From a virus, in the IMG/VR virus record IMGVR_UViG_3300024429_000081, positions 1-33,456 of that record: DNA of 33,456 nt, one strand, 5' to 3'. Below are positions 30,243 to 33,456 of the stretch, piece by piece (the stretch's first letter is position 1; the number at the start of each line of letters is the position of its first letter). Both the position numbers and the translations under genes were made by a program. The notes under the pieces were generated by a model. That model did not search any database and had not been told where the DNA came from. It was given only the letters and a program-made list of their open reading frames with translations.

Positions 30243-31661
30243 CTATATAGAGCATTTTTGTCTTGGTTTGGTGAGTTTTCTAAGCGAAACTGGGGCGAAG
30301 AGCATCATTAAAGCATCCGCCCTGTCAGGAGACCTTGACCCCCTAGAGCGAGCTTGTTCCTTTGATTCAATCTGCATCCTGCCCTTGCGGTCATACGTAT
30401 ATCTAACATCAAGAAGCTGTGCTTTCAATAAATCATCATCTGGGAGGTCTATGGCCTCATCCTTGAATCTGTCCTTGAGAAGCCAAAACAATTCAGCCCT
30501 ACGGTTTACAAAGTGTTCTTTATCAACCGCTTCATTCCCAGCATTGAACTCAGCTACATTCAGTCCCTCTTCTTCAAGCATATCAAACACACCACCACCA
30601 ACACCCACAGAGTCCACTGTGGTGATATAGGGTTTGTTTGTCCTTATCTCACGAATCGTTCTACCCGCTGTATGAGTTGTCTCAGCGTGTGCCCACGACC
30701 TGAAAGGATAGACGTGGTCCCCACACCTTAACCCGAAAACAGATTCATCATCACCGTATCTCGCCACATCTAATGCCCCGAACAACTCTCCATTCGGCTC
30801 AATCTGCCTTTCCATTGCTGATTCAATTTCTTCAAGTGAAAAGAGTGTATCCGTTCCTGTCGGGGGGAAGTTAGCTAGTACCCAAACTTGAAACGCCCAG
30901 TTACCCTCACCCCACTTGAGATATTGTTCATAGACAGCTTCGGGATTTATCAACTCAGGATATGGGAGTTCGTCCGTAATTTTGCTCGCCCAAGTATTGC
31001 TCCTCATATCATCCATCGTAATCCCAAAGGCAGCAAGATTCGGGGTATGGAATGCGTCTATTGAGAAAGTATTATACAGGGGAGACGAGAACGCATCCCT
31101 GAAACTTCCCGTGGGTTGAGTTGGGTTTGAGATTAAAAGCTGATGTGTGTTCCCAGTTGAAAGGGGGTTTTCCATTGCAGCGAATATAACTTCATCAAGA
31201 CCTGAAGCCTCATCTGCAATTACCAACATATGCTTATTGTGTAATCCAGTAAACCGCTCTGGTTCCTTTGTTGAGATTCCTATGGCAAACCACTTATCAT
31301 CTAAATCAATTGAAGTGAGGGTGTATTTCCCTGCAAGGGGGATGGTTGCCTTCCCCTTGGCTGAGTTTATCTCTCTCCAAAGAGCGTGTTGAACCTGGCG
31401 GAATGAGGAAGAGGTAGTCAGAACCGTTGATGGATAGAATGTATAGAGGAAACACAACGCTATTCTCGCAGCGATATATGTCTTCCCTGTTCCAGAGCAG
31501 GTCTTAACCGCTACCCTGCGACGCTTGAAGACATCCCTTGCTATATCCTTCTGCATCGCCCATAGTTTGCAGTTAAATACCTCTTCTATCCACTTATCGG
31601 GATGCTTGTGAGCGAATTCCTGTATTATAAGAGTGTCTTTTGTTTCTAATTCTACTGTCAT
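30243..31661 (-). CDS. terL: terminase large subunit
   Basis: 472 residues. The ATPase domain has Walker A CSGTGKT (residues 55-61), Walker B LVIADEA (D150, E151) and the coupling motif LLISNPTQPTGSF (175-187). The RNase H-like nuclease follows with D298 (GALDVARYGDDESV), D350 (TVDSVGVGGG) and D446/D449 (SPDRADA). All the expected acidic residues are present, so the DNA-packaging motor/nuclease should be active. The ATG overlaps the stop of a 29-residue membrane ORF (ATGA). No small-terminase gene is recognised in the window. Confidence 0.95.
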   Translation of the reverse strand: MTVELETKDTLIIQEFAHKHPDKWIEEVFNCKLWAMQKDIARDVFKRRRVAVKTCSGTGKTYIAARIALCFLYTFYPSTVLTTSSSFRQVQHALWREINSAKGKATIPLAGKYTLTSIDLDDKWFAIGISTKEPERFTGLHNKHMLVIADEASGLDEVIFAAMENPLSTGNTHQLLISNPTQPTGSFRDAFSSPLYNTFSIDAFHTPNLAAFGITMDDMRSNTWASKITDELPYPELINPEAVYEQYLKWGEGNWAFQVWVLANFPPTGTDTLFSLEEIESAMERQIEPNGELFGALDVARYGDDESVFGLRCGDHVYPFRSWAHAETTHTAGRTIREIRTNKPYITTVDSVGVGGGVFDMLEEEGLNVAEFNAGNEAVDKEHFVNRRAELFWLLKDRFKDEAIDLPDDDLLKAQLLDVRYTYDRKGRMQIESKEQARSRGSRSPDRADALMMLFAPVSLRKLTKPRQKCSI

Positions 31662-31747
31662 TTCACCAAATCAATAAGGCTTGTTGCTATTACAAACCAG
31701 AGAAGCCACCAAACTGGCAGCAGTATTACTATGATAATCTTTTTCAT
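31658..31747 (-). CDS. tiny single-span membrane protein, 29 aa
   Basis: Reads MKKIIIVILLPVWWLLWFVI then ATSLIDLVK, a basic start plus one hydrophobic span. It overlaps the terminase ATG by ATGA and the preceding mini-gene by ATGA. Ribosome binding is weak, so coupling is likely. One of three such genes in a row. Confidence 0.6.
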   Translation of the reverse strand: MKKIIIVILLPVWWLLWFVIATSLIDLVK

Positions 31748-31848
31748 CTATTAATTAACCCGTGCACTATAAGACAAAATATCGCACATATCATCATTTC
31801 TAATATAAGACTGGCCCAATATCGCCACCCATAAGGCGGTTCAACCAT
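31744..31848 (-). CDS. tiny single-span membrane protein, 34 aa
   Basis: Reads MVEPPYGWRYWASLILEMMI then CAIFCLIVHGLINR, with a hydrophobic span from about residue 12 to 30 and a basic end. It overlaps the preceding 33-residue ORF by eight bases and the next by ATGA. No clear ribosome binding site. Confidence 0.6.
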   Translation of the reverse strand: MVEPPYGWRYWASLILEMMICAIFCLIVHGLINR

Positions 31849-31942
31849 GTCTGTTCACCATCCACTCATCCCAATAGGTTACTGCTGCGATATAAACTAA
31901 CGGTATACCCACCACCAATAATATTATCAATGCTATGTTCAT
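31841..31942 (-). CDS. tiny single-span membrane protein, 33 aa
   Basis: Reads MNIALIILLVVGIPLVYIAA then VTYWDEWMVNRHG, a span at residues 3-22 plus a charged tail. Its ATG follows the U-run of a terminator-like hairpin by three bases and it has no ribosome binding site. Either it is read from occasional readthrough or it is translated by an unusual route. Confidence 0.5.
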   Translation of the reverse strand: MNIALIILLVVGIPLVYIAAVTYWDEWMVNRHG

Positions 31943-31944
31943 AA

Positions 31945-31975
31945 TAAAAAGGGGGGTTTAATCCAAACCACCCCC
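31945..31975 (-). terminator. terminator-like hairpin before the terminase operon
   Basis: The minus strand pairs GGGG-T-GGTTT with AAACC-CCCC around loop GGATT, followed by TTTTT. It is a GC-rich stem with one bulge and a good U-run, so a rho-independent terminator for the small genes upstream. The first mini-membrane ORF starts right after it. Confidence 0.65.
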
Positions 31976-31990
31976 AAAGACTGGTAATAA

Positions 31991-32007
31991 AACGGCATAA
32001 AGCCGTT
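31991..32007 (-). terminator. second (upstream) terminator-like hairpin
   Basis: AACGGC-TTTAT-GCCGTT (6-bp perfect stem) followed by TTATT lies 16 bases upstream of the stronger hairpin. Together they make a tandem stop after the 56-residue gene. The U-run is weak. Confidence 0.45.
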
Positions 32008-32016
32008 GCCCTAGGG

Positions 32017-32187
32017 TCAATTAGTCAAGGCGTACTCCGCCCACTTCTCATAAAACCGCCTTTGTATATCACGGGGACAGAGAAAACTATATCCTTCGTG
32101 TAACATCTCATAGGAGAACTTTAACGATAGTTCGTGTATCCTGTCCGTAATCTTCCCCTTAATGTAAAGCTCAGTTAGTTGTTCCAT
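32017..32187 (-). CDS. hypothetical protein, 56 aa
   Basis: Found by translating the gap. It begins MEQLTELYIKGKITDRIHEL and ends KWAEYALTN, helical and charged, with an LCPRDIQRRF segment in the middle. GAGG about nine bases before the ATG is an acceptable site. It is the last gene before the tandem hairpins. No family recognised. Confidence 0.65.
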   Translation of the reverse strand: MEQLTELYIKGKITDRIHELSLKFSYEMLHEGYSFLCPRDIQRRFYEKWAEYALTN

Positions 32188-32208
32188 ATCTTGTATCCTC
32201 TGTGGTAT

Positions 32209-32376
32209 CTATACTATATGTGGTAGTTTGCCGGTTATTCTATTAATGAGCCGATTGAGCCATTGCCAACCACTTAGCCCACAATCGCACCTACCATTAG
32301 GATAAGCGGGTTCATTATAAACAGAGCAATCGCTGAAGTGGTAATCTCGCTTGAACTTTGACAATCCCCGTTTCAT
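32209..32376 (-). CDS. hypothetical basic protein, 55 aa
   Basis: Found by translating the gap. It begins MKRGLSKFKRDYHFSDCSVY and includes RCDCGLSGWQWL, with three cysteines that could bind metal. AAGGAG lies a few bases before the ATG, directly after one copy of the 24-bp repeat. No family recognised. Confidence 0.7.
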   Translation of the reverse strand: MKRGLSKFKRDYHFSDCSVYNEPAYPNGRCDCGLSGWQWLNRLINRITGKLPHIV

Positions 32377-32387
32377 CTTCACTCCTT

Positions 32388-32411
32388 TATATAACCGTGA
32401 CTAGGGACTTG
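32388..32411. repeat. 24-bp dispersed repeat, copy 1
   Basis: It matches the copy at 32827-32850 at 22 of 24 positions (core GTGACTAGGGA). It contains the stop of the 52-residue gene and ends next to the ribosome binding site of the 55-residue gene. Confidence 0.7.
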
Positions 32412-32559
32412 AACCTGTATTATGCTTTGTTGCTTTGGGTGGAATACCAAGGCGGATATAATACTCATGATAGCCAGTTGCCCAAAATATCGTTCTATGA
32501 CGATAGGATATATCTAACATAAATCTACCAAAACGAAACCCACTTTTAGTTATCTTCAT
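32401..32559 (-). CDS. hypothetical protein, 52 aa
   Basis: Found by translating the gap. It begins MKITKSGFRFGRFMLDISYR and is basic and aromatic (RTIFWATGYHEYYIRLG). GGGAG lies about eight bases before the ATG. The last codons and stop form part of repeat copy 1. No family recognised. Confidence 0.65.
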   Translation of the reverse strand: MKITKSGFRFGRFMLDISYRHRTIFWATGYHEYYIRLGIPPKATKHNTGSSP

Positions 32560-32579
32560 TACCTATTCTCCCATCACAG

Positions 32580-32816
32580 TTATTCTAATCGCCTTATACT
32601 TTTAATACAACCCCTCGGTATGTTTATGCGGTCATCGCATTTGTCAGTAGAATCACGCATTGGAGATATGACTAAATATCTCTTGTTGGATTTTACCCGC
32701 CAGCCCACAGAGTAAGCTGGGTTTGTATGGATTCCGCTTTCCGTATTAACATCTTGCCAACGGGAATCGGTTACACAATCATCCCATTCAACCAAAAGTA
32801 AGGGTAATTTCCTCAT
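32580..32816 (-). CDS. hypothetical protein, 78 aa
   Basis: Beta-rich with a LLLVEWDDCVTDSRWQDV opening, a GWRVKSNKRYLVISPMRD centre and a basic end (NIPRGCIKSIRRLE). The pattern suggests a small beta-barrel-like protein; function unknown. GGGGG five bases before the ATG follows repeat copy 2. Confidence 0.7.
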   Translation of the reverse strand: MRKLPLLLVEWDDCVTDSRWQDVNTESGIHTNPAYSVGWRVKSNKRYLVISPMRDSTDKCDDRINIPRGCIKSIRRLE

Positions 32817-32826
32817 ATCATCCCCC

Positions 32827-32850
32827 TATATAACTGTGACTAGGGATTTG
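32827..32850. repeat. 24-bp dispersed repeat, copy 2
   Basis: Same as the copy at 32388-32411 except for two transitions. It lies in the 39-base gap before the 78-residue gene. A TAGGG/CCCTA hairpin overlaps it on the minus strand. Confidence 0.7.
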
Positions 32851-32855
32851 CACCC

Positions 32856-33053
32856 CTATTTCCTCTGTCTAAAAATCCTTATCGCATCCTCTACGGCCTT
32901 CCTCCTGGCTACCAGGACATCAATTATAGTCTTGTCAGGTTTCCCCTTGAGCCCTCTTAAAGCATCAAACTTCGGAGTCGCTGGCCTGCCAGCCTGCCCT
33001 AAGACTGATTTGGTTCTTAAAGGTCTCCTCCCACCATTTTGAATCCTTGCCAT
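32856..33053 (-). CDS. small strongly basic protein, 65 aa
   Basis: The first half is unstructured and basic (ARIQNGGRRPLRTKSVLGQA), the second half helical (TIIDVLVARRKAVEDAIRIF, RQRK). AAGGAGG five bases before the ATG is excellent. DNA or RNA binding is plausible from charge alone. A small-terminase role is possible by position but not supported by motif. Confidence 0.7.
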   Translation of the reverse strand: MARIQNGGRRPLRTKSVLGQAGRPATPKFDALRGLKGKPDKTIIDVLVARRKAVEDAIRIFRQRK

Positions 33054-33062
33054 ATTACCTCC

Positions 33063-33290
33063 TTAAAAGTCAGGTATTAAATCATCCTCTATATCTAATT
33101 CTTCATCCCTTAGTAACTCAGCATCTATCTTTGATATTCTGCCTTCCTTTGCATCCTCAAGCCCTCTCATAACCGTTTCAAGAGCTATCGGGTCTTCCCA
33201 TAACCATCGCTCTTCCTTAGGTATCTCATTAACCCAGGTTAAAAACCCCTTCGGCTCAGTCATATCTTGTACCATCTTCTCTAATCTCAT
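33063..33290 (-). CDS. hypothetical acidic protein, 75 aa
   Basis: I use the ATG at 33290, which has AGGAGG seven bases upstream; the longer frame would start inside that site. The protein is acidic and helical, with MRGLEDAKEGRISKIDAELL in the middle and an acidic end (DEELDIEDDLIPDF). The ALE...GLEDAKEGRI pattern slightly resembles small antitoxin-type helices, but no toxin partner is seen. Function unknown. Confidence 0.7.
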   Translation of the reverse strand: MRLEKMVQDMTEPKGFLTWVNEIPKEERWLWEDPIALETVMRGLEDAKEGRISKIDAELLRDEELDIEDDLIPDF

Positions 33291-33310
33291 ACTACCCCCT
33301 CCTAGGTAAT

Positions 33311-33456
33311 TCACTTTGGGTTGCTGACTGTTATACGCTTGGGGACTTTGCCAGTGTTAATATACACTTCAAACATATCGGCAGTGTCCATTATGCGGTC
33401 AGGGTCAATATTGTTGTCTTTTAGATATAACATCGCCCTCTCAAGACACCATTCCC
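33311..33456 (-). CDS. 3' end of a gene entering from the right
   Basis: An open frame runs from the window edge to a TGA at 33313-33311 and gives 47 residues, including LKDNNIDPDRIMDTADMF and a YINTGKVPKRITVS end. No start is visible. The character is soluble and mixed helix-strand. No family recognised. Confidence 0.65.
   Translation of the reverse strand, partial: EWCLERAMLYLKDNNIDPDRIMDTADMFEVYINTGKVPKRITVSNPK

Noticed and set aside
32388-32850. Possible tRNA genes ending at the two 24-bp repeats
   Set aside because: The T-arm-like part is present, but no matching acceptor strand (CTGTGAC or CCGTGAC) lies about 70 bases upstream, the T stem is incomplete in copy 1, and no anticodon arm can be drawn.
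33063-33290. Antitoxin of a toxin-antitoxin pair
   Set aside because: Only a faint helical similarity, and no toxin-like partner lies next to it.

Overview
The window is part of a tailed double-stranded DNA bacteriophage genome, probably assembled from an environmental sample. The marker genes are a large terminase, a portal-like protein, a scaffold-like protein, a capsid-type protein, a baseplate-hub-like protein, fibre-like proteins and a holin-type cassette. Every gene I can support lies on the minus strand, so the genome reads from high to low coordinates. Genes are tightly packed, with many ATGA or TAATG stop/start overlaps and GGAGG-type ribosome binding sites, which points to a bacterial host. 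No host gene, integrase, tRNA or repressor is visible, so neither host taxon nor lifestyle can be stated.

Layout in reading order. (1) 33456-32017: small unknown genes, two of them preceded by a near-identical 24-bp repeat, ending in two tandem terminator-like hairpins at 32007-31946. (2) 31942-7948: the virion and lysis block. Three tiny overlapping membrane ORFs lead into the terminase. Then come the portal, a 56-residue protein, a 1,804-residue protein, scaffold, major capsid protein, an HNH-like mini-protein and two tandem paralogous decoration-type proteins. A hairpin-rich gap follows, then further virion proteins, two fibre-like proteins, a helical tail protein, a baseplate-hub-like protein, appendage proteins and a three-gene membrane cassette resembling holin plus XhlA-type protein. 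A strong terminator closes the block at 7897-7920. There is no tape-measure, tail-tube or sheath gene, which suggests a short-tailed virion with the giant protein as a candidate ejection protein. No endolysin is present.

(3) 7842-1: an accessory and replication block of many small genes. It starts at a promoter with a perfect -35 box (7814-7842) and has an internal extended -10 promoter followed by a structured leader (4305-4402). It holds several Cys-rich and membrane mini-proteins, a possible single-strand DNA-binding protein, a winged-helix plus RecA-like ATPase, and a NinG-like nuclease.

The most interesting locus is around the ATPase gene. A roughly 10-bp-phased array of nine TCCAT units (1877-1971) sits over its start, and a textbook four-run G-quadruplex motif (2243-2271) lies in the gene just before it. 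Together they make a candidate replication origin or initiator-control region. About 17 genes shorter than roughly 60 codons were found by translating the gaps. No stretch longer than 300 bases is left without a gene.
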